From assembly GCF_900163815.1 (NCBI RefSeq), contig NZ_FUKO01000004.1:1-56629 (forward strand): a stretch of DNA of 56,629 nt. Direction: 5' to 3'. The notes below the pieces were generated by a model. The model had not been told where the DNA came from. It did not search any database and was given only the letters and a program-made list of their open reading frames with translations. The translations under genes were made by a program, and so were the position numbers. Source of the stretch: Microbacterium esteraromaticum. GTDB taxonomy: Bacteria > Actinomycetota > Actinomycetes > Actinomycetales > Microbacteriaceae. This document shows positions 8,157-16,011 of this stretch, one piece after another (the first letter of the stretch is position 1; every line of letters starts with the position of its first letter).

Positions 8157-8200
8157 AAAGGTCATGGCGCGGATGCTGAGCATCCGCGCCATGACCTTTT
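8157..8200. terminator. Bidirectional terminator, perfect 20-bp stem
   Basis: Arms 8157-8176 and 8180-8199 are perfect inverted copies (AAAGGTCATGGCGCGGATGC and its complement) with a 3-nt TGA loop, flanked by A-run and T-run. It serves the convergent genes ending at 8142 and 8212. The tip GCGGATGC-TGA-GCATCCGC carries the GGATGC hexamer seen in other palindromes of the window. Confidence 0.9.
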
Positions 8201-8211
8201 GAACAGCTGCC

Positions 8212-8484
8212 TCAATGGTTGCGCAGCGCTGAGATCAAATCGGCCTTTTTCTTCTTCGAGTAGCCGGTGAGGCCGAGTTCCTTCGCGCGATCACGTAACT
8301 CCTCGACAGTCCAGTCCTCGTAGCTGCCGGACTCTCCTCCTCGGCGTCCGACTTCGCTGCGGCCCTTCTTGGTGCCGCCCGCGGCGTTCGAGATCCTCGC
8401 GGCCTTCTCCTTCGAGGCGCCGTCGTCACGAAGCTCCTCGTACAGCTCCGGATCCTTCAATCGCGAGTTCGCGTTGCGAGGCAT
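8212..8484 (-). CDS. Rho_N/SAP-like domain protein (DUF7218-type)
   Basis: 90 aa. The N-terminal half (PRNANSRLKDPELYEELRDDG, KEKAARISNAA) matches a short family found in actinobacteria. The C-terminal half (EDWTVEELRDRAKELGLTG-YSKKKKADLISALRNH) is a Rho N-terminal/SAP-like helix-extended-loop-helix that binds nucleic acid. Its start overlaps the end of the CBS gene by 28 nt, so the two are probably cotranscribed. Likely a small nucleoid or stress protein; the role is inferred. Confidence 0.75.
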   Translation of the reverse strand: MPRNANSRLKDPELYEELRDDGASKEKAARISNAAGGTKKGRSEVGRRGGESGSYEDWTVEELRDRAKELGLTGYSKKKKADLISALRNH

Positions 8485-8951
8485 TGCTCTTCCTCTCCTG
8501 ACTGCTGGGCAACGTAGACCGACGGCATCTCGCCATCGGGTTGAGAGATGCTCTCCACGGTGATCCCGGTGGACTCGGCGGAGAGCACCCGTGCAACATC
8601 GGCCTGACTGACAATCCCGACGAGCACGCGGCTCTCGATGACGGGAACGCGACGAATCTGATGGTCGCGCATCCGCTCGAGTGCCACCGACACATCATCT
8701 GACGCGTCGACTGTCACCGGCTTTCCCGCCGCCAGGGCTCGCGCCGGGGTTGTCTCCGGATCGAGGCCGTGTGCAACTGCCTTCACGACGATGTCGCGGT
8801 CGGTCAGCATCCCTTTGAGCTTTCCGTTCTCGCCGCAGATCGGCAACGACCCGATGTCCAACTCCGACATCAGGGACGCCGCGATGCTCAGTGAATCGTT
8901 CTCCCCGATGCACCGCGGTGCAGGCGTCATGATGTCCCGTGCGAGCGTCAT
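8457..8951 (-). CDS. CBS-domain protein
   Basis: 164 aa with tandem CBS domains: ARDIMTPAPRCIGENDSLSIAASLMSELDIGSLPI...MLTDRDIVVKAV (residues about 4-60) and PVTVDASDDVSVALERMRDHQIRRVPVIE..VLVGIVSQADVARVL (about 77-125). Free-standing CBS pairs bind adenine nucleotides and act as energy sensors. In actinobacteria such proteins belong to hypoxia or general-stress sets, in keeping with the neighbours here. The last 35 residues are outside the domain. Confidence 0.85.
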   Translation of the reverse strand: MTLARDIMTPAPRCIGENDSLSIAASLMSELDIGSLPICGENGKLKGMLTDRDIVVKAVAHGLDPETTPARALAAGKPVTVDASDDVSVALERMRDHQIRRVPVIESRVLVGIVSQADVARVLSAESTGITVESISQPDGEMPSVYVAQQSGEEEQCLATRTRD

Positions 8952-9171
8952 GTCCGGGTCCTCTCTCGGTGCGGTCTCTCGTTTCGTATGTCACCCCGAC
9001 GGTAGGCAGGTTCTCGCCGACTCCAGAAGGGGGTTGACAGCGACGCCCACGCCGCCGTGCCAAGCGGAACCGACCTGGCGTGAGCGGCCGGGACACGCCC
9101 TCCAGCCGGTTATCATTCAGTTGGCTGGTAAATCAGTACCGGTGCATGCGCGAGAAAGAGCGGTGGCGCAC

Positions 9172-9519
9172 GTGGGCAAGTTCGTCTATGAAGGCGGCGT
9201 CAAGGTCGAGATCGAAGACCGTGCGCTCACTCACATCCAATTGGTGATCAGCGCCAAGCTTCGCCGCGGCGAGCCCTTCCCCTTCAGCTGGCGAGAAGAC
9301 GCGAGCGTCGGCGGCGGGCGCACGACCGTGTGGCTGCACCCGGGCAGCTCGATCGTGTACAAGTACTACGGCAGCCGCCAGCCGGCGATCAGCCGCGCAT
9401 GGGTCGACGCGCTTGCCTTCACGGCGAACGCCCCCACCGGCCTGTACCTCGTGCCTGAGCCGTCTGATTCTGGCGAGGCGGCGTCGCCCGACATGCGTAC
9501 GGTCCCGCCCACCGGCTGA
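9172..9519 (+). CDS. DUF7882-like small protein (second paralogue)
   Basis: 115 aa from GTG 9172 (VGKFVYEGGVKVEIEDRALTH), aligned with the MGRLVYDG start of its paralogue at 7434-7796; an in-frame GTG at 9163 is also possible. Core blocks KLRRGEPFPFSWRED, GRTTVWLHPGSSIVYKYYG and RAWVDALAFTANAPTGLYLVPEP are typical of the family. The paralogue lacks the KYYG block, so this copy is the more canonical one. Function unknown; the SDR stress-type operon follows on the same strand. Confidence 0.75.
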   Translation: MGKFVYEGGVKVEIEDRALTHIQLVISAKLRRGEPFPFSWREDASVGGGRTTVWLHPGSSIVYKYYGSRQPAISRAWVDALAFTANAPTGLYLVPEPSDSGEAASPDMRTVPPTG

Positions 9520-9607
9520 GGTCCGCGCTCGCAACACTGTCAAGCCCCTTGTCGAGCGGCGCGACAGGTAAGAGGGTCGTCTCACACCCCAGTGAGAAGA
9601 GGCGATC

Positions 9608-10495
9608 ATGACGCGCGCAACCCCAGACGATCCCCGTAATGCCCACCATCAGGGTGGTTTCCCGCCGCAGACGCAGTCCCAGCCCGGCCTGACCTCGGCG
9701 ACACATCCGACTCCCGACCATGGCGAGTCCACCTACGAGGGGCATGGTCGCCTGGCTGGCCGTCGTGCGCTGATCACCGGCGGCGACTCCGGCATCGGGC
9801 GGGCGGTCGCGATCGCGTTCGCCCGTGAAGGTGCCGACGTCGCCATCGCGCATCTCCCCGAAGAGCAGGAGGATGCCGATGACACGCTGGGCCTCGTGCG
9901 CGAAGCCGGCCGCACAGGAGTGAGCTTCGCCGGCGACGTCCGTGATGAGGACTTCGCGACCAGCATCGTGACTGAGACGCGCTCAGCGCTCGGAGGCCTC
10001 GACATTCTGGTCTTGAATGCCGGCTACCAGCACGACATCGACAGCTTCAGTGAACTGCGCACCGACCGGATGCGACGTGTCTTCGACACCAACCTCGCGG
10101 GTCTGGTGTTCTCTGCGCGAGCGGCGTTCCCCGATTTCGAGCCCGGAGCGAGCATCATCGTCACCGCATCCATACAGTCGTTCAATCCCTCCCCGGGGCT
10201 GATCGATTACGCGATGACGAAGGCCGCGCAGGTGGCGTTCGTGAAGGCGCTCGCTGAAGAGGCGGGGCCGCGTGGCATCCGCGTCAACGCCGTCGCCCCC
10301 GGCCCCATCTGGACGCCGCTGATCCCGGGCACCGGGTGGGATGCCGAGAAGCTCGCGCACTTCGGCACCGACACCGCGCTGGGCAGGGCGGGGCAGCCGG
10401 CCGAACTCGCAGGCGCCTATGTCTACCTCGCATCCGAGGAAGCGTCGTATGTCTCGGGCGCGGTCTTGCCGGTAACCGGAGGGAAATCACTATGA
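9608..10495 (+). CDS. SDR-family oxidoreductase (general-stress type)
   Basis: 295 aa. A 45-residue polar N-terminal extension (RNAHHQGGFPPQTQSQPG) precedes the Rossmann fold, as in YhdG/YhxC-type stress SDRs. NAD(P)-binding motif TGGDSGIGRAVA, then NAGYQ, catalytic Ser in TASIQS and YAMTK (Tyr-x3-Lys), then NAVAPGPIWTPLIP. The substrate is unknown; relatives are annotated as glucose dehydrogenase-like or stress protein 39. The small protein at 10492 overlaps its stop by ATGA. Confidence 0.9.
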   Translation: MTRATPDDPRNAHHQGGFPPQTQSQPGLTSATHPTPDHGESTYEGHGRLAGRRALITGGDSGIGRAVAIAFAREGADVAIAHLPEEQEDADDTLGLVREAGRTGVSFAGDVRDEDFATSIVTETRSALGGLDILVLNAGYQHDIDSFSELRTDRMRRVFDTNLAGLVFSARAAFPDFEPGASIIVTASIQSFNPSPGLIDYAMTKAAQVAFVKALAEEAGPRGIRVNAVAPGPIWTPLIPGTGWDAEKLAHFGTDTALGRAGQPAELAGAYVYLASEEASYVSGAVLPVTGGKSL

Positions 10496-10806
10496 ACGGC
10501 TCAGGATCAGGTGCTTCTCACCCCGCAACCAGGTGGGAGATCATTCAAGTCGGTCACGGCGGCTGGCGCGTCTGCGATAGCTCGCTCTCGGAGTCCGACG
10601 GATCACGCCTGGTCGCCTACGTCGACCGCAACGTGACCGGCTCCTTCGAGGTGCTCTGGCTGCGCAACCCTCGCCCCGCACGTTCCCGCTATCGAAAGCT
10701 GGCGGATCTGCTCGCGGATCTCGATGCGCTGATCGCCGAGCCGACGCCAGCGCGGCCGCGCTCGGCCCGCCCCAACGAGATCCCGCACTTCCCGCCCCGC
10801 GGGTGA
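10492..10806 (+). CDS. Hypothetical small protein coupled to the SDR
   Basis: 104 aa from ATG 10492, overlapping the SDR stop. Contains a compact beta-rich core (WEIIQVGHGGWRVCDSSLSE, RLVAYVDRNVTGSFEVLWLRNP, then a helix YRKLADLLADLDALI) and a Pro/Arg-rich tail. Not recognised. The coupling suggests a shared expression programme with the SDR. A textbook terminator follows at 10812. Confidence 0.75.
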   Translation: MNGSGSGASHPATRWEIIQVGHGGWRVCDSSLSESDGSRLVAYVDRNVTGSFEVLWLRNPRPARSRYRKLADLLADLDALIAEPTPARPRSARPNEIPHFPPRG

Positions 10807-10811
10807 CGACG

Positions 10812-10845
10812 AAGCCGCCCTGAACGGAGAGGTTCAGGGCGGCTT
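10812..10845. terminator. Intrinsic terminator
   Basis: AAGCCGCCCTGAAC (10812-10825) and GTTCAGGGCGGCTT (10832-10845) form a perfect 14-bp stem with a 6-nt loop, between convergent genes. It probably works in both directions. Confidence 0.9.
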
Positions 10846-10863
10846 TCGTGTCAGGCGAGCGAG

Positions 10864-10971
10864 CTAGTTTTTCTCAGCTTCTTCGCCGTCCGTGTCATCA
10901 TCGTCAGGCTCATCGACCGGTTGGGCGTCAACGCCCTCCGGCCGCAGGCCCTGGTCTCCGATGCCGCTCAT
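10864..10971 (-). CDS. 35-aa acidic peptide coupled to dps
   Basis: ATG at 10971 overlaps the dps stop (TGATG arrangement) and the frame runs to TAG at 10864. The product starts MSGIGDQGLRPEG and ends in an acidic stretch (DEPDDDDTDGEE). It is short, so chance cannot be excluded, but the overlap with dps, the placement directly before the terminator and the biased composition support a real small protein. Function unknown. Confidence 0.5.
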   Translation of the reverse strand: MSGIGDQGLRPEGVDAQPVDEPDDDDTDGEEAEKN

Positions 10972-11525
10972 CAGCTTTTCACTGCCGGCGTGCGGTTCTC
11001 CGCACTGACCATCCACGCGAACTGCTCGAGCTTCTCGATGATTCCGTGCAGGATGTCGGCGCTCGTCGGATCAGCGTCGTCGACCGTGTCGTGCACGTCG
11101 CGCATCGTCTTGACGGTGGCTTCGAGACGAACAGTGATCAAGTCGACGGTGTCGGTGGTGCTCACCTCTCCCTGCGGGTATTCCGGCAAGGTGGTCTTCT
11201 CAGACACCGTGCTGCTGCGTCCGTCAGGAACGGCGTGCAGTGCGCGCATGCGCTCCGCGACCGTGTCGCTGAACCCACGGGCTGCGGCGATGATCTCGTC
11301 GAGCTGGCGGTGGGTGTCGCGGAAGTTCCTGCCGACGACGTTCCAGTGCGCCTGCTTGCCCTGCACCGAGAGCTCTACCAGGTCGACGAGAACTGCCTGC
11401 AGGCTTTCGCGCAGGGCCTTCGAAGCCAGGAACCCCTTCTCGTCGTTCTCACGCGGAGCGGCGCTCGAGCCCGTGGCGGGCGGGGTTGCCGTCTTGTTGG
11501 ATGCAGATTTCTTAGTCGAAGCCAT
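10971..11525 (-). CDS. dps: Dps-family DNA-protecting ferritin-like protein
   Basis: 184 aa; AAGGAG lies just before the ATG. Dps dodecamers oxidise and store iron and shield DNA during stress. Ferroxidase ligands are visible in QAHWNVVGRNFRDTHRQLDEI (His60, His72, Asp76, Glu77). A 35-residue basic, Ser/Thr/Lys/Ala-rich N-terminal tail (STKKSASNKTATPPATG) can bind DNA. The C-terminus (ILHGIIEKLEQFAWMVSA) is the usual final helix. The 35-aa acidic peptide is coupled at its stop, and a tiny membrane protein gene lies upstream. Confidence 0.95.
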   Translation of the reverse strand: MASTKKSASNKTATPPATGSSAAPRENDEKGFLASKALRESLQAVLVDLVELSVQGKQAHWNVVGRNFRDTHRQLDEIIAAARGFSDTVAERMRALHAVPDGRSSTVSEKTTLPEYPQGEVSTTDTVDLITVRLEATVKTMRDVHDTVDDADPTSADILHGIIEKLEQFAWMVSAENRTPAVKS

Positions 11526-11569
11526 TGTTATCTCCTTCCGACGGGGTGTTCAGTGGACGGTGTTGCGGA

Positions 11570-11734
11570 TCAGACGCGGTTTCGACCGCCGATGACCCGG
11601 AACAGGAAAGCGATGAGTGCGATGACGCCGACGATGAGGGCCACCCAGAGCAACCAGTTGAGCGCACTGCTGAGCCCGCCGACGATCGCGAGGACGATCG
11701 CAACGACGACGATGATGATAAGCGCGATGTTCAT
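11570..11734 (-). CDS. Small two-helix membrane protein
   Basis: 54 aa from ATG 11734 with AAGGAG 6-7 nt upstream. Sequence is almost wholly hydrophobic: MNIALIIIVVVAIVLAIVGG, a short SSALN turn, then LLWVALIVGVIALIAFLFRV and a basic GGRNRV end, so a helical hairpin with positive-inside C-terminus. Tiny proteins of this sort are common in actinobacterial stress clusters. It lies 45 nt upstream of dps on the same strand. Function unknown. Confidence 0.75.
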   Translation of the reverse strand: MNIALIIIVVVAIVLAIVGGLSSALNWLLWVALIVGVIALIAFLFRVIGGRNRV

Positions 11735-11850
11735 GCTTGTTCTCCTTGACCTCTATGTGTCGTTCAGAGTGAGAGCCACTGTTGAACATGCTCCAACTTG
11801 GCAGGTCGAAGCCGTGCTGTCGTGGGGGTTGACGCTCCCCAGCCACAGTG

Positions 11851-12891
11851 CTATTTGACGGGTTGGCGCGCAGCGCCCATCGTCGTCAGCAGCCGCACCG
11901 TGCGCTGCTCTGCCGCCGTCTGCCCGTCGCGCGGGCGGACTCGCGTGCGTCGAACGCGCTCGAGAACGTCCGGATGCTCGGCTGCCGCGAGCACTCTCGG
12001 GTCGACGTACGCCGACCGGGTGACCGCAGGAGTGTTGCCCAGACGGTCGGCAGCGGCTTTCACCGCTTCGCGGAGCACGGAGGCGCTTTCGCGTTCGGAC
12101 GACGCATCCGAGAGCTCGCTGCCGAGGAGCGCCGTGGCGACGAGCACTGTTCCTCCCCACGTGCGAAAGTCCTTCGCCGTGAACTCCTCGCCCATGAACC
12201 GCTTCACGTACGCGTTCACGTGATGGCTTCGCACATCACGTACGACTCCATCCTCATCGAAGAACCGGAACACGTCAGAACCCGGGAGCTCCAGCAATTG
12301 CGCGATGAGGCGCGCTACGCGTGCATCGGAGACGCGACGCTGCTGCCGCTTGCCGCTCTTTCCGGTGAAGTCGAACTCGACGATGGACGACGTGGCCGTG
12401 AGGTGCTCGGCGCGAAGGGTCGTGACACCATAGCTGCGATGCTGCTTCGCATAGGCGGAGTTGCCGACCCGGAACAGCTGCAGATCGATCAGCCGGATCA
12501 CGCACGCGGTCACCCGGTCGCGGTTCAACCGCTTCCGGCGAAGGTCACGGTCGACCCTGTTGCGCAGCCGCGGCAGCGCTCGGGCGAAGCGCAGCATCCG
12601 ATCGTATTTGCGACGCTCCTGCCGTCTGCGATATGCGGGGTGGTAGATCGACTGGGTTCGCCCGGCGGCATCCGTTCCGCGAGCCAGCACCTTCGCCGAT
12701 GCCGACCGGGCGATCTCCACGTCGACCCAGGCCGGCGGAATCACCAGCGCTTCAATGCGCTCGATCTCGGATCGCTTCGTGATCTTTCGGCCACCGAGTC
12801 GGTAGATGAAGCCGTCGTCCGTCGCTTCGCGGGTGATCACCGGGCTGCGCCGACGTCGCGATGTCGTCTGCTTGCGCTTCACCGCGGCCAT
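11851..12891 (-). CDS. DNA topoisomerase IB (poxvirus-like)
   Basis: 346 aa. Relaxes supercoiled DNA through a 3'-phosphotyrosine intermediate. N-terminal domain about residues 1-90 (GFIYRLGGRKITKRSEIERIEALVIPPAW), catalytic domain from about 95. Active-site elements: RDLRRKRLNRDRVTACVIRLID (first Arg region), GKSGKRQQRRV (Lys), KDFRTWGGTVLVA (second Arg and beta strand), HHVNAYVKRF, and the nucleophile in TRSAYVDPRVL (Tyr295 by my count). Bacterial versions are sporadic but common in Microbacteriaceae. Confidence 0.95.
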   Translation of the reverse strand: MAAVKRKQTTSRRRRSPVITREATDDGFIYRLGGRKITKRSEIERIEALVIPPAWVDVEIARSASAKVLARGTDAAGRTQSIYHPAYRRRQERRKYDRMLRFARALPRLRNRVDRDLRRKRLNRDRVTACVIRLIDLQLFRVGNSAYAKQHRSYGVTTLRAEHLTATSSIVEFDFTGKSGKRQQRRVSDARVARLIAQLLELPGSDVFRFFDEDGVVRDVRSHHVNAYVKRFMGEEFTAKDFRTWGGTVLVATALLGSELSDASSERESASVLREAVKAAADRLGNTPAVTRSAYVDPRVLAAAEHPDVLERVRRTRVRPRDGQTAAEQRTVRLLTTMGAARQPVK

Positions 12892-13048
12892 GTTCGTCTC
12901 CCACGCTGTTGTCGACGTGTCCCGTCACCGGGCAGTGCGCCGGTGACATCTTGAGCGTACGAGAGAGGCGGCAGCAGGCGGCAGGGCTTGACTTCACGTC
13001 GCGGATGCTCCGTTTCTGCACAGCAGCACCTGATCCAACCCTCGGCAT

Positions 13049-13879
13049 TCACTCGACAGGCGAGCAAGCCAGCCGCACGTAGTCATCATGGCCAGGCATC
13101 CTCAGATCGTGGTCTCGCAGAATCATGGTCACACCGGCGGGCCTAGCTGCGCATGCCGCCGCGAACTTGTCCGAGCCCATCCCATCGGCGTACTCGATGT
13201 CGAGAACGACGTCGTACACCGCGGCATAAGAGGTGCACTCGTCGAAGACCGCACAGGATTCCGTCACCGCGAAGTCGTATCCGATCTTCGCGATCTCCGT
13301 CGTCAGCTCTGCGGTGTTCTTCTGCGCGATCGCCAGACCAGCCGCGTGCGCAATGCGCGCGTATTCGGCGGCGAGCGCAAGATTGTCGCTCGGCGCCAGC
13401 GCCCCGCGCGAGCGCGAGAACGAGTCGAGGTTGTCGATCTCGACGGCCGCATAGCCGGCATCCCGGCACCCCTCGATCCATCCACGAACAATCTCAGCGA
13501 GGCCCGCGCGCTTCTCCTCAGTCGAGGTATCCAAGATGAACTCATCCGGCCAGCCGGGGTCCGCGAGCGGTGCATCGCCCACGTGCAGGACGAGTTCCGG
13601 ATGCTCTCGCGCAAACTTCTCGGACGCGTCCGGCTGCGTCTGGAACCCATTGATATAGCAGATGTCGTAGCCGAGGCCGGCTGGCTCCTGAAGCCGGTCG
13701 CGCACGATGACCGTCGCCCCGTCTGGGGGCGGGTACGCGCCACCGAGCTGGTAGTCGAAGTCAGCCCCGGCATCCGGCAGCCTGATCGCCATCTCCGTTT
13801 CGGAGGGCGCCGCAGCGCCACACCCCGCGAGCACGAAGAGCAGAAGTGCGGATGCCGTCAGCGCGGGTGCGCGTCTCAT
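13049..13879 (-). CDS. GH114-like (polygalactosaminidase-type) lipoprotein
   Basis: 276 aa from ATG 13879 (GAGGAG upstream). Signal peptide with lipobox LFVLAGC, so anchored outside the membrane. The mature part is a TIM-barrel of the endo-alpha-1,4-polygalactosaminidase family: FDYQLGGAYPPPDGATVIVRDR, YDICYINGFQTQP, GWPDEFILDTSTEEKR, GYAAVEIDNLDSFSRS (family D-N-D segment) and AQKNTAELT. The substrate may be a galactosamine-containing exopolymer. It overlaps the LysR gene by ATGA, so both are coexpressed, an uncommon pairing. Confidence 0.8.
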   Translation of the reverse strand: MRRAPALTASALLLFVLAGCGAAAPSETEMAIRLPDAGADFDYQLGGAYPPPDGATVIVRDRLQEPAGLGYDICYINGFQTQPDASEKFAREHPELVLHVGDAPLADPGWPDEFILDTSTEEKRAGLAEIVRGWIEGCRDAGYAAVEIDNLDSFSRSRGALAPSDNLALAAEYARIAHAAGLAIAQKNTAELTTEIAKIGYDFAVTESCAVFDECTSYAAVYDVVLDIEYADGMGSDKFAAACAARPAGVTMILRDHDLRMPGHDDYVRLACSPVE

Positions 13880-14787
13880 CGAACGGCCTCCTCGAGCAGC
13901 TCGCGGCCCACCTGCGAGAGATCGGCTCGCCCTCCGCGCCACAGCGCCGTGATCGGGCGTTGCACCGGATCGCCCCGCAGCGCAACCTCCACCAGCCGTC
14001 CGAGCCGCACATCGTCGGCGATCGCCAGTCGCGAGAGCACTGCCGGCCCGACACCCTCGCCGACTGCTGAGCGCACGGCGGCCGAGGTCGACAGCTCCGC
14101 CACCGGCTCCGTCGGGCTGCAGTCGAGCCGGGCGAGCACGGCATCCTCCCACGCCTGGCGCGTGCCGCTGCCCCGCTCCCGCACGACCAGCGCAGTATCC
14201 GCCGCATCCGCCATTTCGATCTCGGTCCGCGTTGCCCACGCGTGCTGCGGGGCGACCACGACGGCCAGCTCGTCCAGGCACACCGTCGTCCTCGACAGTC
14301 CCTCGGGCAGAGTCGTCGACTCGATGAATCCCAGATCGGCATCACCGCTTCGAACGAGTTCCCCGACCTCGGAACTGTTGGCGTTCAGCATCCGCACCTG
14401 CGTCGGCGCGTGCCCGGAACGCACGTGCCGTTCGCGCAGCGCAACCAGCCAACGCGGCAGCATATGCGCAGCTACCGTCTGGCTCGCGGCGACCGTCAGC
14501 GCCCGGCTGCGCTCGCCGCGCAGCGTCTCGACACCGAGGCTGAACCTCTCGCCGGCCGCCAGTACGTCCTCCGCCCAGGCGGCGGCCGTCTCGCCCGCCG
14601 CGGTCGGCGTTACACCGCGGGGTGTGCGCAGCAGCAGCTCGAGGCGCAGCCGCTGCTCAAGTCCGCGCAGGCGTGAGGATGCCGTCTGCTGGGTCACGCC
14701 GCATTCGCGCGCGGCGGCTGAGATAGATCCGTGTCGCACCGCCGCGACGAGCAGTTCGAGCGCTCCGATCTCGGGCACATCTTTCAT
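13876..14787 (-). CDS. LysR-family transcriptional regulator
   Basis: 303 aa from ATG 14787 with a GGAGGCGGGAG leader. N-terminal HTH: LELLVAAVRHGSISAAARECGVTQQTASSRLRGLEQRL, followed by the effector-binding domain (ALTVAASQTVAAHMLPRWL, DLGFIESTTLP). It is divergent from the YeiH-type exporter, the usual arrangement for a LysR activator of that family, and a T-N11-A box lies between them. Co-inducer unknown; sulfur compounds or toxic anions are candidates by family. Confidence 0.9.
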   Translation of the reverse strand: MKDVPEIGALELLVAAVRHGSISAAARECGVTQQTASSRLRGLEQRLRLELLLRTPRGVTPTAAGETAAAWAEDVLAAGERFSLGVETLRGERSRALTVAASQTVAAHMLPRWLVALRERHVRSGHAPTQVRMLNANSSEVGELVRSGDADLGFIESTTLPEGLSRTTVCLDELAVVVAPQHAWATRTEIEMADAADTALVVRERGSGTRQAWEDAVLARLDCSPTEPVAELSTSAAVRSAVGEGVGPAVLSRLAIADDVRLGRLVEVALRGDPVQRPITALWRGGRADLSQVGRELLEEAVR

Positions 14788-14819
14788 GGCACTCCCGCCT
14801 CCGCCCACAGCCCTTACCT

Positions 14820-14838
14820 GTATCCCTACCGACGATAC
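14820..14838. promoter_or_regulatory. LysR-type T-N11-A box
   Basis: GTATC (14820-14824) and GATAC (14834-14838) are perfect inverted 5-mers with 9 bp between, giving the T-N11-A arrangement of LysR sites. It lies 33 nt upstream of the LysR ATG and 41 nt upstream of the exporter GTG. Confidence 0.55.
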
Positions 14839-14878
14839 GCGCTTCCGCTCTCGGTGCGCGTTCCGCAAAACTGGATCT

Positions 14879-15982
14879 GTGCAACTCCTCCCCCTGCAGA
14901 CCCTCTCCCCACGCCTGGCCCGCCGCGGCATCGATGTGCTCCCCGGCGTCGTTCTCACGGCGACTATCGCCGTGGCCTCGACGGGAATCGGCACGCTCGT
15001 GCCGGTGCTCGGCTCGGCGGTGCCGGCGATCATCATCGGCGTCGTGCTGTCGCTGCTGCGCGGGCGGATGCTGCGGCACAGAGAACCGGATGCCGCTGAC
15101 GCGCCCGCTGGCCGGTGGGTCCGCTTCGACGCCAGTCTGCAACCGGGCATCACCTATTCGAGCAAGTTCCTGCTGCAGCTCGCGGTCGTGGTGCTCGGCG
15201 CCCAGCTGTCACTGATGAGCATCCTCCAGGTCGGGCTCGAATCTCTCCCCGTCATGCTGTCGACCCTCGCCGTCTGTCTGGTGGCAGCCTGGTGGCTCGG
15301 CAAGGTGATGCGCATCGAGGGCAAGCTCACCACTCTGATCGGCGTGGGAACCGGCATCTGCGGGGCCTCTGCCATAGCCGCAGCCGCGCCGGTCATCGGC
15401 GCCGTGGGCGCGCAGATCACCTACGCCGTCTCGACGATCTTCCTGTTCAATATCCTCGCCGTCGTGCTGTTCCCGCTGCTCGGGCACGCCCTGAACCTCG
15501 ACCCGCACACGTTCGGGCTGCTTGCTGGCACCGCGGTGAATGACACCAGCTCGGTGGTCGCCGCCGCGAGCGTCTACAGCACCGCAGCACTCGGCTTCGC
15601 GGTCGTCGTGAAGCTGGTGCGCACGCTCATGATCATCCCGATCAGCATCGGGCTCTCGGTGATCGAAGCCCGCAAGGATGCCGCCGGACAGCCCCTCACC
15701 GGCCGCCGCATCGCGAAACTCGTGCCCTGGTTCCTGATCGGATTCGTGATCGTGGCGATCGTGAACTCGACCGGGGTGATCCCCGAGGGCCCTCGCAACT
15801 TCCTCGTGCATGCCAGCGTGTTCCTCATTGCGATGGCGCTGGCCGGCATCGGGCTGTCGACCGACATTCCCGCACTGCGTCGCGCGGGCCTCAGACCGCT
15901 GGCACTCGGTGCGATCCTCTGGATCCTCGTCACCGCAACGGCTTTGGCGACGATCGCGATCACCGCAGGGCTGCGCGGCTGA
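14879..15982 (+). CDS. YeiH-family putative sulfate/anion exporter
   Basis: 367 aa from GTG 14879 (VQLLPLQTLSPRLARRG). About ten hydrophobic helices with the family-specific blocks SSKFLLQLAVVVLGAQLS, GVGTGICGASAIAAAAPVI, FGLLAGTAVNDTSSVVAA and PWFLIGFVIVAIVNS. The long frame upstream of 14879 is not protein-like and runs opposite the LysR gene. YeiH (PSE) proteins are putative sulfate or organic-anion exporters; transport direction and substrate are family inference. Controlled probably by the divergent LysR. Confidence 0.9.
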   Translation: MQLLPLQTLSPRLARRGIDVLPGVVLTATIAVASTGIGTLVPVLGSAVPAIIIGVVLSLLRGRMLRHREPDAADAPAGRWVRFDASLQPGITYSSKFLLQLAVVVLGAQLSLMSILQVGLESLPVMLSTLAVCLVAAWWLGKVMRIEGKLTTLIGVGTGICGASAIAAAAPVIGAVGAQITYAVSTIFLFNILAVVLFPLLGHALNLDPHTFGLLAGTAVNDTSSVVAAASVYSTAALGFAVVVKLVRTLMIIPISIGLSVIEARKDAAGQPLTGRRIAKLVPWFLIGFVIVAIVNSTGVIPEGPRNFLVHASVFLIAMALAGIGLSTDIPALRRAGLRPLALGAILWILVTATALATIAITAGLRG

Positions 15983-16011
15983 ACACCGGATGCTGCGACG
16001 GCCGGACCAGC

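Noticed and set aside
13088..15982. A 964-codon open frame on the plus strand
   Set aside because: Only the part from GTG 14879 is protein-like (YeiH exporter). The rest lies opposite the LysR and GH114-like genes and has arginine/serine-rich antisense composition.
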